Assembly: GCA_944390575.1 (NCBI GenBank)
Contig: CALXQJ010000012.1
Span: forward strand, 1-64,000
Direction of reading: 5' to 3'
Length of the DNA stretch: 64,000 bases
DNA from: an uncultured Spirochaetota bacterium
GTDB taxonomy: Bacteria > Spirochaetota > Brachyspiria > Brachyspirales > Brachyspiraceae
Part shown: in pieces, positions 10,751-18,781 of the stretch
Position numbering within the stretch: the first letter of the stretch is position 1
How the letters are laid out: the number at the start of each line of letters is the position of its first letter
Notes under the pieces: generated by a model
What the model was told of the DNA's origin: nothing
What the model saw: only the letters and a program-made list of their open reading frames with translations
Databases searched by the model: none
Position numbers and translations under genes: made by a program

Positions 10751-11722
10751 ATGAAAAAAAGAAAAATAGGAAATTTAGAAGTATCTACTCTTGGGCTTGG
10801 ATGTATGGGATATGGTGTATCTTATGATGAGAATTATAATAAAAAAGAATTAATATACACTATACATCAAGCATTAGATTTGGGTATAAATTTCTTTGAT
10901 ACTGCAGAGGCTTATGGTCCATATATAAACGAAGAAATAGTAGGAGAAGCTTTAAAAAATAAAAATGCTATTATAGCTACAAAATTTGGAATAAAACATG
11001 AAAATGGAAAACCTATATTAAACTCTAAACCTAAAGTAATAAAAGAATCATTAAATGGTTCTCTAAAAAGATTAGGTGTTGAATGTATAGATTTGTATTA
11101 TTTACATAGGGTAGATACAAATACTCCTATAGAAGATGTTGCAAGCACTATGAAAGAATTAATAAAAGAAGGTAAAATAAAATATTGGGGATTATCAGAG
11201 GCTGGTGTTAATACTATAATAAAAGCAGATAGTATATGTAAGGTTACTGCTATACAAAGTGAATACTCTATGATATATAGAGAAGCAGAAAAAGAAATTA
11301 TGCCTCTTCTAAAAAAATTAAATATAGGATTTGTAGCTTTTTCACCTTTAGGAAAAGGTTTTTTATCTGGGGCTTTGGATGAAAATAGAATTTTAAATAA
11401 TAATGATTTTAGAAAATCAATACCAAGATTTAATAAAGAAAATATTATAAAAAATAAAGAAATATTAAATATATTAAAAGATATAGCAAATAATAAAAAA
11501 GCAACTATGGCTCAAATAGCATTATCTTGGATACTGCACAAAGAAAACTTTATAGTTCCTATATTTGGAGCTAGTAAAATTGATAGACTAAAAGAAAATA
11601 TTTTATCTGTAGATATTAAATTATCAGAAGAAGAACTAAATTTATTAGAAAAGTCTATGCAAAGTATAATTATATATGGAGATAGATACCCTAAAGAACA
11701 TCTTGATATAGTAAATAAATAA
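10751..11722 (+). CDS. Aldo/keto reductase
   Basis: 323 residues from the ATG at 10751, which is preceded by AAGGA at 10739-10743. A start at 10685 would add 22 hydrophobic residues foreign to the family and lacks a good ribosome binding site. The catalytic tetrad of NADPH-dependent aldo/keto reductases is present: Asp in FFDTAEAYG, Tyr in the same segment, Lys in ATKFG and His in YLHRVD. The segment IEDVASTMKELIKEGKI and the C-terminal IVPIFGASKIDRLKEN are typical of the YdjG/AKR13-like branch. The substrate is unknown. It is a monocistronic gene. Confidence 0.94.
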   Translation: MKKRKIGNLEVSTLGLGCMGYGVSYDENYNKKELIYTIHQALDLGINFFDTAEAYGPYINEEIVGEALKNKNAIIATKFGIKHENGKPILNSKPKVIKESLNGSLKRLGVECIDLYYLHRVDTNTPIEDVASTMKELIKEGKIKYWGLSEAGVNTIIKADSICKVTAIQSEYSMIYREAEKEIMPLLKKLNIGFVAFSPLGKGFLSGALDENRILNNNDFRKSIPRFNKENIIKNKEILNILKDIANNKKATMAQIALSWILHKENFIVPIFGASKIDRLKENILSVDIKLSEEELNLLEKSMQSIIIYGDRYPKEHLDIVNK

Positions 11723-11759
11723 TGTATCAGTAAAAAATAATTTTTTTATAGATTAATAT

Positions 11760-11840
11760 ATTTTACTTTAACTGCCTAATTTGTCAAGCATAATTTATTA
11801 TTAAAAATAATTTGACAATATTATATTATTTGATATGCTA
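11760..11840. promoter_or_regulatory. Divergent promoter pair in a 315-bp intergenic region
   Basis: Minus strand: TTGACA (11787-11782), 16-bp spacer, TAAAAT (11765-11760), reading back into the 3' end of the aldo/keto reductase gene. Plus strand: TTGACA (11812-11817), then a weak -10 such as TATGCT (11834-11839), reading toward the gene at 12038. Downstream, the 200-nt leader has a 7-bp hairpin (11982-11988 with 11995-12001). I see no gene in 11723-12037. Confidence 0.4.
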
Positions 11841-12037
11841 AAACTAGTTTAGTTATAAATTATTTTTATGACAGCAAGATACATTATATACATTTTTATA
11901 TAATAAACTAAATCTTCGTTTTAAAGTAGAAAACAACATAATATCTTCAAAAAGATCTTTTATTTTTAACTTAAATATTAACTACATACCAATTTATGTA
12001 GATAGTATAAATTTAATTTTTAAGGAGAAGCTTAATT

Positions 12038-12760
12038 ATGGAAAATAATGAGTTAGATAAATGGTTTGAAAATGATGCTAAAAATCAAGAACTATTAAAG
12101 TTATATGAATCTAAATGGAATGTTATTGAAAAAGTATCAGAGATTAGTAAAGATGAGGAAAATTGGTTAGTCTTATTATTAGCATCTATTCCATATAACT
12201 ATTATAAAACAAAAAATAAAATTCTTATAATCGGGCAAGAAAATAATGGTTGGAGTTATTTTGAAACGGCAAAAGAATCTATGAGATATACTCTTGGTTT
12301 TCAGAATATAACAAGATGGGAGCAGTATCCAATATTTACATTTCCTTATAATTTTTGTAAATCAATAAATGAATGTGATGATAATGAAACTAAGAAATCA
12401 TATTTAGCTTGGACTAATTTGAAAAAATTCTCTTTTGATGATACGCCAAAAAAAAGTTTAAGTGATAATATTCAAAAAATAATAGATGAAGAATTTAATG
12501 TTTTAGAAGATGAGATAAAAATTATTAATCCTGATATTATATTGTTTTTAACAGGTCCTGATTATGATATTGAAATAAAAACACAATTAAAAGATATAGA
12601 ATTTTTACCTATAGAAGGATATTCTATTAGAGAGTTTGCAAGATTAAAACATAATTCTTTACCTCATAATTCTTTTAGAGTATATCATCCTTCATACTTA
12701 AGACGTTCTGGAAGAGAAGAAGAATATTTAATAAAGTTAAAAGAAGAATGTAATTTATAA
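12038..12760 (+). CDS. Hypothetical protein with uracil-DNA-glycosylase-like motifs
   Basis: 240 residues, cytoplasmic, with a strong AAGGAG ribosome binding site. Two segments recall the uracil-DNA glycosylase fold: KILIIGQENNGW (residues about 61-72), in the place of motif GQDPY, and YHPSYLRR near the C-terminus (about 216-223), in the place of the HPS motif. A central NPDIILFLTGP strand would fit the third core strand. No iron-sulfur cysteine cluster is seen. If it belongs to this superfamily it may act on DNA bases, but GQENN lacks the usual catalytic Asp/His, so activity is uncertain. Otherwise unrecognised. Confidence 0.75.
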   Translation: MENNELDKWFENDAKNQELLKLYESKWNVIEKVSEISKDEENWLVLLLASIPYNYYKTKNKILIIGQENNGWSYFETAKESMRYTLGFQNITRWEQYPIFTFPYNFCKSINECDDNETKKSYLAWTNLKKFSFDDTPKKSLSDNIQKIIDEEFNVLEDEIKIINPDIILFLTGPDYDIEIKTQLKDIEFLPIEGYSIREFARLKHNSLPHNSFRVYHPSYLRRSGREEEYLIKLKEECNL

Positions 12761-12827
12761 ATTATTTTTATTTGAATAAAGAAATAGTTAATTTATTTAC
12801 TATTATATTTTTATAAATATATAAATT

Positions 12828-12856
12828 TTGAGTTTTTTAATTCTTCAATATATAAT
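12828..12856 (+). promoter_or_regulatory. gpmA promoter
   Basis: TTGAGT (12828-12833), 17-bp spacer, TATAAT (12851-12856), 39 bases before the gpmA start codon. AAGGAG lies just before the start. Confidence 0.6.
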
Positions 12857-12895
12857 GTACCAAGTAAAAACAAAAAATTTTAAGGAGTTTTTGTA

Positions 12896-13642
12896 ATGAC
12901 AAAGGTTGTTTTAATAAGACACGGTGAGAGTGTGTGGAACAAAGAAAATCTTTTCACTGGTTGGGCTGATGTTACTCTTTCTGAAAAAGGAATTGAAGAG
13001 GCTAAAAATGGTGGTAAGGAATTAAAAAAAGCTGGTTTTACTTTTGATAAGGCATACACTTCTACATTAACTCGTGCTATCAAAACATTAAACTTAGTAT
13101 TAGAGGAAATGGGACTTTTATGGCTACCTACAGATAAATGTTGGCAATTAAATGAAAGACATTATGGTGCTTTACAGGGGTTAAACAAGTCTGAAACTGC
13201 TGAGAAGTATGGTGAAGATCAGGTTAAAATATGGAGAAGAAGCTATGATGTACCACCTCCTGCTTTAGAAAAATCTGATGAGAGATATCCTGGAAATGAT
13301 CCAAGATATGCTAATCTTAAAGAAAATGAACTTCCATTAACTGAGTGTTTAAAAGATACTGTAGCTCGTGTTGTACCTTTTTGGGAAAACACTATTCTTC
13401 CAGATATTAAAGCTGGTAAAAAGATTATTATTGCTGCACATGGTAATTCTTTAAGAGCATTAGTAAAATACTTAGACAATATGAGTGAAGAAGATGTTTT
13501 AGAGCTTAATATTCCAACAGGTATGCCACTTGTTTATGAACTTGATGATAATTTTAAGCCTATTAGTAAGAATTACTTAGGTGATCCTGAAGCTGTTAAG
13601 GCTGCTATGGAAGCTGTTGCTAATCAGGGTAAAAAGAAATAA
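12896..13642 (+). CDS. gpmA: 2,3-bisphosphoglycerate-dependent phosphoglycerate mutase
   Basis: 248 residues. Interconverts 3- and 2-phosphoglycerate in glycolysis. The phospho-acceptor histidine is in [10 protein letters not shown], the substrate loop in [13 protein letters not shown], and the second catalytic histidine in [12 protein letters not shown]. The length and the [14 protein letters not shown] insert match the dPGM class rather than the cofactor-independent enzyme. It has its own promoter and a strong terminator. Confidence 0.98.
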   Translation: MTKVVLIRHGESVWNKENLFTGWADVTLSEKGIEEAKNGGKELKKAGFTFDKAYTSTLTRAIKTLNLVLEEMGLLWLPTDKCWQLNERHYGALQGLNKSETAEKYGEDQVKIWRRSYDVPPPALEKSDERYPGNDPRYANLKENELPLTECLKDTVARVVPFWENTILPDIKAGKKIIIAAHGNSLRALVKYLDNMSEEDVLELNIPTGMPLVYELDDNFKPISKNYLGDPEAVKAAMEAVANQGKKK

Positions 13643-13663
13643 TTAATTTACTAAAAAAATAAT

Positions 13664-13695
13664 AAGGCATTAGAGATTATAATTTCTAATGCCTT
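13664..13695. terminator. Bidirectional terminator between gpmA and rseP
   Basis: An 11-bp perfect stem (aaggcattaga / tctaatgcctt) is followed on the plus strand by TTTTTATTT. On the minus strand it is followed by a weaker T-rich stretch. It lies between convergent genes. Confidence 0.85.
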
Positions 13696-13723
13696 TTTTA
13701 TTTAAATTATATTTTTTTATATA

Positions 13724-15091
13724 CTATCTAAAAAGCTGAGTTATATCATTAATTGTTATAAATATAGCTAATGTTATTAAAAAAGCAGCTCCTATAGCTT
13801 GTATTTTTGTAAGTATTGCTCTATCTATAGGGCGTCTCATAATAAGCTCTATAATAGCAAATAGTATCATTCCACCGTCTACTACTGGAAGTGGTAATAG
13901 ATTCATTAAAAATAATATTAAACTAATAGTAGCTGTAAAAGATAGAATAGTTCTTATTCTATATTCAGCTTCTGTAGATATAACTTGTGAAGATATTTGT
14001 AGTATTCTAACAGGTCCACCTAAATTTTCTTTCAATGATAATTGTCCTGTAAATAATAATTTAAGCCCATTAATGTATGATATAATATAATTCCCAGTCT
14101 CTACAAATGCTGAGCCTATAGACTTAGGAAAAGCAACTCCATCTATAGTTTCAACTCTCATAGGAGTACTTTCAAAAGAAACTCCTAAACTACCATAAGT
14201 ACCAATAGTCTTAGAAGAAACAGGTCTTGGTATAGCCTCTCTTATCATCTCAACCCCATCTCTTACTATTGTAATAGCAACTTTCTCAGAAGGACTCTCC
14301 ATAATAATAGGTCTAAAATCTGCAATAGTTTGAGCTTTATTTCCATTTACAGCTATAATCTTATCTCCAGATTTAAGTTCAGCCTCTTCAGCAGCAGAAT
14401 CTTTCATAACCTCTTTAATAATCAAATCATTCCCAAAATAAAGCCCCAAAGCTCTCTCCCCACTTAATGCCTTTAGAACTTCTACAGATGGTAATGTAAT
14501 TTCTTTTATTTCATTATCTCTATCTAATGCAACTACTATATTCTTTTCATTTTTCTGCAAAGCCTCTTCTGCTAAAAAAGTAGTAATATCATAATCAGAA
14601 TCTACTTTTCTACCATTAATAGAAAGAATAGTATCTCCACTTTGAATTCCATACTCATATGCTAATGTAGTACCCATTCTATTATTAATATAGCGAGAAT
14701 CCTTAAATACTGATACTGTAGGAGAAAATAATTCTCTCTTAGAAGGCATAGATACTAAAATAGTAAGAAGAAATAAAGCAAATAAATAATTAAAAAAAGG
14801 TCCTGCAAAATATACAATAATACGACGCATAGGAGAAAGATTTAAAAATCCATCAGAGGCAACTTCTCCATTCTCATCAGCAGTCTCCCCCGCAAACTTA
14901 CAATACCCCCCAAAAGGAATAGCAGAAAATCTAAAATCAATACCCTTAATTTCTTTTCTAAATAAAATAGGACCAAAACCTACAGAAAAAGCATCAGCTT
15001 TAATACCCACTGCAAGCCCTGCAAGTAAATGTCCCATCTCATGTACAAATACTAATATGCTTAATAAAATTAAAGCAATAATCCAACTCAA
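13724..15091 (-). CDS. rseP: RIP site-2 protease, RseP family
   Basis: Membrane zinc metalloprotease that cuts transmembrane anti-sigma factors or signal-peptide remnants. The zinc motif HEMGH lies in the first membrane helix, and NLLPLPVVDGG in the last helices supplies the third ligand. Two PDZ domains occupy the middle (segments with GDTILSINGRKV and GDKIIAVNGNKA). I place the start at a TTG (15091): AAGGAG at 15103-15098 sits 6 bases before it, giving 456 residues beginning MSWIIALILLS. A TTG eight codons further upstream (15115) would put the Shine-Dalgarno inside the gene. The gene is alone between terminators. Confidence 0.93.
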   Translation of the reverse strand: MSWIIALILLSILVFVHEMGHLLAGLAVGIKADAFSVGFGPILFRKEIKGIDFRFSAIPFGGYCKFAGETADENGEVASDGFLNLSPMRRIIVYFAGPFFNYLFALFLLTILVSMPSKRELFSPTVSVFKDSRYINNRMGTTLAYEYGIQSGDTILSINGRKVDSDYDITTFLAEEALQKNEKNIVVALDRDNEIKEITLPSVEVLKALSGERALGLYFGNDLIIKEVMKDSAAEEAELKSGDKIIAVNGNKAQTIADFRPIIMESPSEKVAITIVRDGVEMIREAIPRPVSSKTIGTYGSLGVSFESTPMRVETIDGVAFPKSIGSAFVETGNYIISYINGLKLLFTGQLSLKENLGGPVRILQISSQVISTEAEYRIRTILSFTATISLILFLMNLLPLPVVDGGMILFAIIELIMRRPIDRAILTKIQAIGAAFLITLAIFITINDITQLFR

Positions 15092-15285
15092 AATAAACTC
15101 CTTAAAAATATACAATTATTATTGATAATTATTATTAATAATCTTATATTCTAAAAAAAAATTTTTCAATTATTTTAAATGATTTTTTAATTTTAATATA
15201 ACATTATTTATATATTGACAAAATTACGATATTATAAGATTATAGACAAATAATAATCTATTATTATAAAAGGGAAATTAAATAA

Positions 15286-15839
15286 ATGAAAAAATTTATA
15301 CTAATGTATTTTATACTATTTTTAATAGGATGTGGTGGCAATAGTATATCATCTCCTACTGGTAACAACTCAAATACTGGAAATAATACAACAACAAATA
15401 ATAATTCTAATAAAACAGAAAGCATAAAAATAAAATTAAAAATAAAAGGGGAATCAAATTCTGCATTCTTTGTAAAATATGGAAATAAATATGCAAATGA
15501 AATAAGTATACAAGCAAATGGAAAGATAAATACTTTTAAGTCAGACTTTAATGGTGGATATTATTTATCAGATAATAGCTCTATGGGAAAAAAATATACA
15601 CTAGAAGCTACTTATCTTATGATAATTTATATACAACTTATAATACAGAAAATAAAGAAGCATATTTTAATGCTTATATATGGATTGGTAATGGTGGAGA
15701 GTTGTATTTAAGAAAAAGTGTTGATATAACTTTAAACTTAAAAGACTTTGATAGTAATACACAAACTACAGCTTTAATAACTCTTACATTTACTCCAGAT
15801 AATGATAGCTATACATATACTTTAGATGGATATGAGTGA
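15286..15839 (+). pseudogene. Lipoprotein gene interrupted by a single-base frameshift
   Basis: The frame from 15286 encodes a lipoprotein signal (lipobox LIGC, Cys at residue 16), an Asn/Thr/Gly-rich linker and about 110 sensible residues. It then runs into 36 unlikely residues and stops at 15711. From 15618 a different frame continues with normal composition (YDNLYTTYNTENKEAY...) to a TGA at 15837-15839. Adding one base near 15612-15618 would give about 184 residues. The site is not a long homopolymer. Either the gene is newly inactivated or there is a sequence error; the truncated 141-residue form could still be lipidated. Function unknown. Confidence 0.7.
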
Positions 15840-16269
15840 TTATAATATGATAAATAAACAACAATATGTAAAATTTGGTAGTAGACGTGGCGAACACGGA
15901 GATATTTTTCTTTTAGATATATTCTATAATCATAATATAGTATTTGCAGAAATAAAAGCAGGTGCTAAAAAGGTTCAAGAAAAATCTTTCAAAAAAGGAA
16001 CAAAAATTATTATAGCTGATGGGCTTACTGTTGTAGCATTAGCAATAGCTGAAACTGATTCTAACTCTATTGATACTTTTACAGATATAAACTTCTCTGA
16101 AGAAGAACGCTCAAGAATGAATATTTCAAACTCTGTTATAGCTGCAAAAGTAAAAATATATACTCTAAAAGAAGAAGATAAATTCAAAACTATAATAGGG
16201 AAATTCTTTCACATAAAAAAAGAAGAAATAAAAAACAAAATAGACTCCATACTAAGCAAATATAATTAA
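15826..16269 (+). CDS. Hypothetical protein of unknown function
   Basis: 147 residues from 15826. In-frame ATGs at 15832 and 15847 are also possible, and none has a strong Shine-Dalgarno. It overlaps the end of the frameshifted lipoprotein reading frame by 14 bases, so it was probably translationally coupled to it. There is no signal peptide or membrane helix. The composition is mixed alpha/beta, with SRRGEHGDIFLLDIF near the N-terminus and a Lys-rich C-terminal helix. I do not recognise the family. Confidence 0.7.
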   Translation: MDMSDYNMINKQQYVKFGSRRGEHGDIFLLDIFYNHNIVFAEIKAGAKKVQEKSFKKGTKIIIADGLTVVALAIAETDSNSIDTFTDINFSEEERSRMNISNSVIAAKVKIYTLKEEDKFKTIIGKFFHIKKEEIKNKIDSILSKYN

Positions 16270-16277
16270 TAAAAAAA

Positions 16278-16301
16278 AGAGACTTAATTAATAAGCCTCT
16301 T
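16278..16301. terminator. Bidirectional terminator before trxB 3' end
   Basis: Imperfect hairpin aagagactta / taagcctctt (one A-C mismatch), flanked by an A-run on the left and TTTTTT on the right. It can serve the plus-strand gene ending at 16269 and trxB on the minus strand. Confidence 0.65.
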
Positions 16302-16313
16302 TTTTATATTAAT

Positions 16314-17252
16314 TTAAGAATTATGCTGTAAGTAGTGAGTAACACTCATAGCAGCAACAGCACCATCTCCAACAGCATTAGCAACCTGTCTAACAGGCTT
16401 ATTAATAATATCACCACAAGCAAATACACCAGGTATATTAGTTTCCATAGTAGCTAAATTAGCTTCTATATGACCAGTAGAACTCATTGTTATTCCACTA
16501 TCTTTAATAAACTCACTAGCAGGCTGTTGTCCTACAAATACAAATACTCCATCAAGTTCCTGTTCACGTATAGAATTATCTAATACATTCTTAATTTTAA
16601 TATGAGTAACCTTTTTCTCTCCACATATCTCATCTATTACAGAATCTAATACATACTCAACCTTACCAGTATCTGTTAAATGTTTAATGTTAATAGGCTC
16701 AGCTCTGAACTCTTTTCTTCTATGAATAAGATAAATCTTCTTAACAAAACGTGTTAAAAAATAAGCTTCATCAAAAGCACTGTTTCCACCACCAACAACA
16801 GCAACAACCTTATCCTTATAAAAAGCACCATCACAAGTAGCACAATATCCAACACCACGACCTATAAACTCAGCCTCTCCCTTAGCACCAAGCTTACGAG
16901 CAAAACCTCCAGTAGTGATAATAATAGTTTTAGTCTCATAAGTTTTACCAGAAGCTGTAACTACTTTTTTTACTTTATCATTAATATTTTCTATTTTTAC
17001 AACCTCATCAGAGATTATAGGATTCTTAGAAAATTTCTCAGCATGAGCCTGCATCTTTTGTACCAGCTCAAAAGAACTAATCTCCTCAGGGAATCCTAAA
17101 TAGTTCTCAACAGTATCAGTAGCCATCATCTGACCACCTGTAGACATTTTTTCAATAAGTATAGAATTAGTTAAAGCTCTACCTAAATATAATAGTGCAG
17201 AAAGCCCTGAAGGACCTCCTCCTATAATAATAGAATCATATATTGTAGACAT
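16314..17252 (-). CDS. trxB: Thioredoxin-disulfide reductase
   Basis: 312 residues. FAD enzyme that passes electrons from NADPH to thioredoxin in the cytoplasm, important for oxygen tolerance in an anaerobe. The FAD-binding motif GGGPSGLSA is near the N-terminus, the redox-active pair is CATC, the NADPH-binding motif GGGNSAFDEA follows, and the C-terminal FAD motif is GVFACGDI. It has AAGGAG and a good promoter, and is monocistronic. Confidence 0.97.
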   Translation of the reverse strand: MSTIYDSIIIGGGPSGLSALLYLGRALTNSILIEKMSTGGQMMATDTVENYLGFPEEISSFELVQKMQAHAEKFSKNPIISDEVVKIENINDKVKKVVTASGKTYETKTIIITTGGFARKLGAKGEAEFIGRGVGYCATCDGAFYKDKVVAVVGGGNSAFDEAYFLTRFVKKIYLIHRRKEFRAEPINIKHLTDTGKVEYVLDSVIDEICGEKKVTHIKIKNVLDNSIREQELDGVFVFVGQQPASEFIKDSGITMSSTGHIEANLATMETNIPGVFACGDIINKPVRQVANAVGDGAVAAMSVTHYLQHNS

Positions 17253-17297
17253 AATATATAATCTCCTTAAATAAATATAAGTTTAATAGTAATAATT

Positions 17298-17326
17298 ATT
17301 ATATAGTATCAGTTGTTCTTCGTCAA
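17298..17326 (-). promoter_or_regulatory. trxB promoter
   Basis: TTGACG (17326-17321), 17-bp spacer, TATAAT (17303-17298), 45 bases before the trxB start. Confidence 0.65.
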
Positions 17327-17344
17327 ATAGTTTTTTCACAAATA

Positions 17345-17662
17345 AACATAATATTTTTATAAATATATAGAAATAAGTTAATAATTTTAGTTGTAAACTT
17401 TAATAATATATACTATAATTAATCTATAAAGTATCTTTAAAATCAATTAAGGAGTATAAAAATGTTTAAAAAACTTATACCTATACTACTTATATTAAGT
17501 TTATTAGTAGTTGGTTGTGGAGGTGGAAAAGCTTTTGGTCCACTAAAAACAGATAGTGATTATAATTCTAATGAAAATGTATCTGGTGATAATGGTTTAA
17601 ATAACCCTGATGACAACAATGGTGAAGATGGGGATAATAGTGGCAACACTGGTGATAATGGT
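17345..17662 (+). repeat. Direct repeat, copy 1 (promoter plus 5' part of lipoprotein gene)
   Basis: About 318 bp, near-identical to 18464-18781. It covers the promoter, leader, Shine-Dalgarno, signal peptide and the start of the Asp/Asn/Gly linker. The start codons are 1119 bp apart, so the whole gene appears to have been duplicated in tandem, after which the 3' parts diverged. Confidence 0.85.
17391..17419 (+). promoter_or_regulatory. Promoter of first duplicated lipoprotein gene
   Basis: TTGTAA (17391-17396), 17-bp spacer, TATAAT (17414-17419), followed by a 42-base leader with AAGGAG at 17449-17454. Confidence 0.65.
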
Positions 17663-18334
17663 GAAGACAATAATAATGGTTCTGGCGGAGATAATAATAA
17701 TAATGGTAGTACTAATCCAGATCATGTACCAGATTATAAATACTATACAGTTAGAGTAACAGATCCTAGAGCTGGTTCTAAAGATATATCTGTAAAAGTA
17801 GATGTAAGTAGTTGGAATATAAATAATTTCTCTAAAAATAATAAAGAATTGGGAGATATGTTCTTAAAGAAAGTAAAAAGTGGTAGTCAAAAAATTAAGT
17901 ATAATAATGGACAGGTAAGATTCTATGTAGATTCTAACGGGGATATTTATTTAATATCTGGAGGGCGAAAAGTTGTATATAAAAAATATATAGGTGCTGT
18001 ATTAATAAAGCATACAGATCCTGATTATTCTGGTATTCATAGAAAATATGTTGTAGGTATGCTTTATAAAGTTAGGAAAAAAGATAGTAGAGTTACAGAA
18101 GAGTTTGAACAATATAGTCTTCCTGAAGTTGGTGAGTATGAAGTTCTTATCTTAAATCAAGATAAAACTAATGTACCTAATACTAAAACTATTTATATGG
18201 ATTCATATAAAATAGATACAAGATATGATCTTAACCCTGAAAATTTCTATAATGATCTACCAAGAATAGGGGGATATCATAAAAGAACAAGACTTGTTCC
18301 TCAAAACTGGAGAGATTATATATTTAGCAACTAA
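17462..18334 (+). CDS. Lipoprotein with Asp/Asn/Gly-rich linker (tandem paralogue 1)
   Basis: 290 residues. Lipoprotein signal peptide with lipobox VVGC (Cys19). Residues about 35-85 are a low-complexity Asn/Gly/Asp linker that probably holds the C-terminal domain away from the membrane. The globular domain (about 90-290) begins with a YYTVRVTDPRAG strand, contains a YKKYIGAVLIKHTDPD segment and ends HKRTRLVPQNWRDYIF. The same elements recur in the neighbouring paralogue. No enzyme motif is seen. It is probably an envelope or surface lipoprotein; membrane side unknown. It has its own promoter and terminator. Confidence 0.88.
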   Translation: MFKKLIPILLILSLLVVGCGGGKAFGPLKTDSDYNSNENVSGDNGLNNPDDNNGEDGDNSGNTGDNGEDNNNGSGGDNNNNGSTNPDHVPDYKYYTVRVTDPRAGSKDISVKVDVSSWNINNFSKNNKELGDMFLKKVKSGSQKIKYNNGQVRFYVDSNGDIYLISGGRKVVYKKYIGAVLIKHTDPDYSGIHRKYVVGMLYKVRKKDSRVTEEFEQYSLPEVGEYEVLILNQDKTNVPNTKTIYMDSYKIDTRYDLNPENFYNDLPRIGGYHKRTRLVPQNWRDYIFSN

Positions 18335-18360
18335 TAAATTATAATAATTAAATAGTGTAG

Positions 18361-18389
18361 AAAAGATCTTTATATATAAAAGGTCTTTT
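18361..18389 (+). terminator. Terminator of first duplicated lipoprotein gene
   Basis: Hairpin aaaagatctt / aaggtctttt (one G-T pair) followed by CTTTTTTAT. Confidence 0.75.
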
Positions 18390-18463
18390 CTTTTTTATAT
18401 AATTATAAATAATTAAAATAGTATATAAAAGTTACGATAGTGTAGTAAGAACTATTATAATTG

Positions 18464-18781
18464 AACATAATATTTTTATAAAATATAAAAAATAAGTTGA
18501 TAATTTCAGTTGTAAACTTTGATAATATATACTATAATTACTATATAAAGTATCTTTAAAATCAATTAAGGAGTATAAAAATGTTTAAAAAACTTATACC
18601 TATACTACTTATATTAAGTTTATTAGTAGTTGGTTGTGGAGGTGGAAAAGCTTTTGGTCCATTAAAAACAGATAGTGATTATAATTCTAGTGAAGATGTA
18701 TCTGGTGATAATAGTTCAAATAACCCTGATGACAACAATGGTGAAGATGGGGATAATAGTGGCAACACTGGTGATAATGGT
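18464..18781 (+). repeat. Direct repeat, copy 2 (promoter plus 5' part of lipoprotein gene)
   Basis: Second copy of the 17345-17662 repeat. It has a few substitutions and a one-base length difference upstream of the promoter. The first 28 residues of the two lipoproteins are identical. Sharing promoter and leader suggests both copies are expressed alike, and makes recombination between them possible. Confidence 0.85.
18510..18538 (+). promoter_or_regulatory. Promoter of second duplicated lipoprotein gene
   Basis: TTGTAA (18510-18515), 17-bp spacer, TATAAT (18533-18538), the same as in the first copy. Confidence 0.65.
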
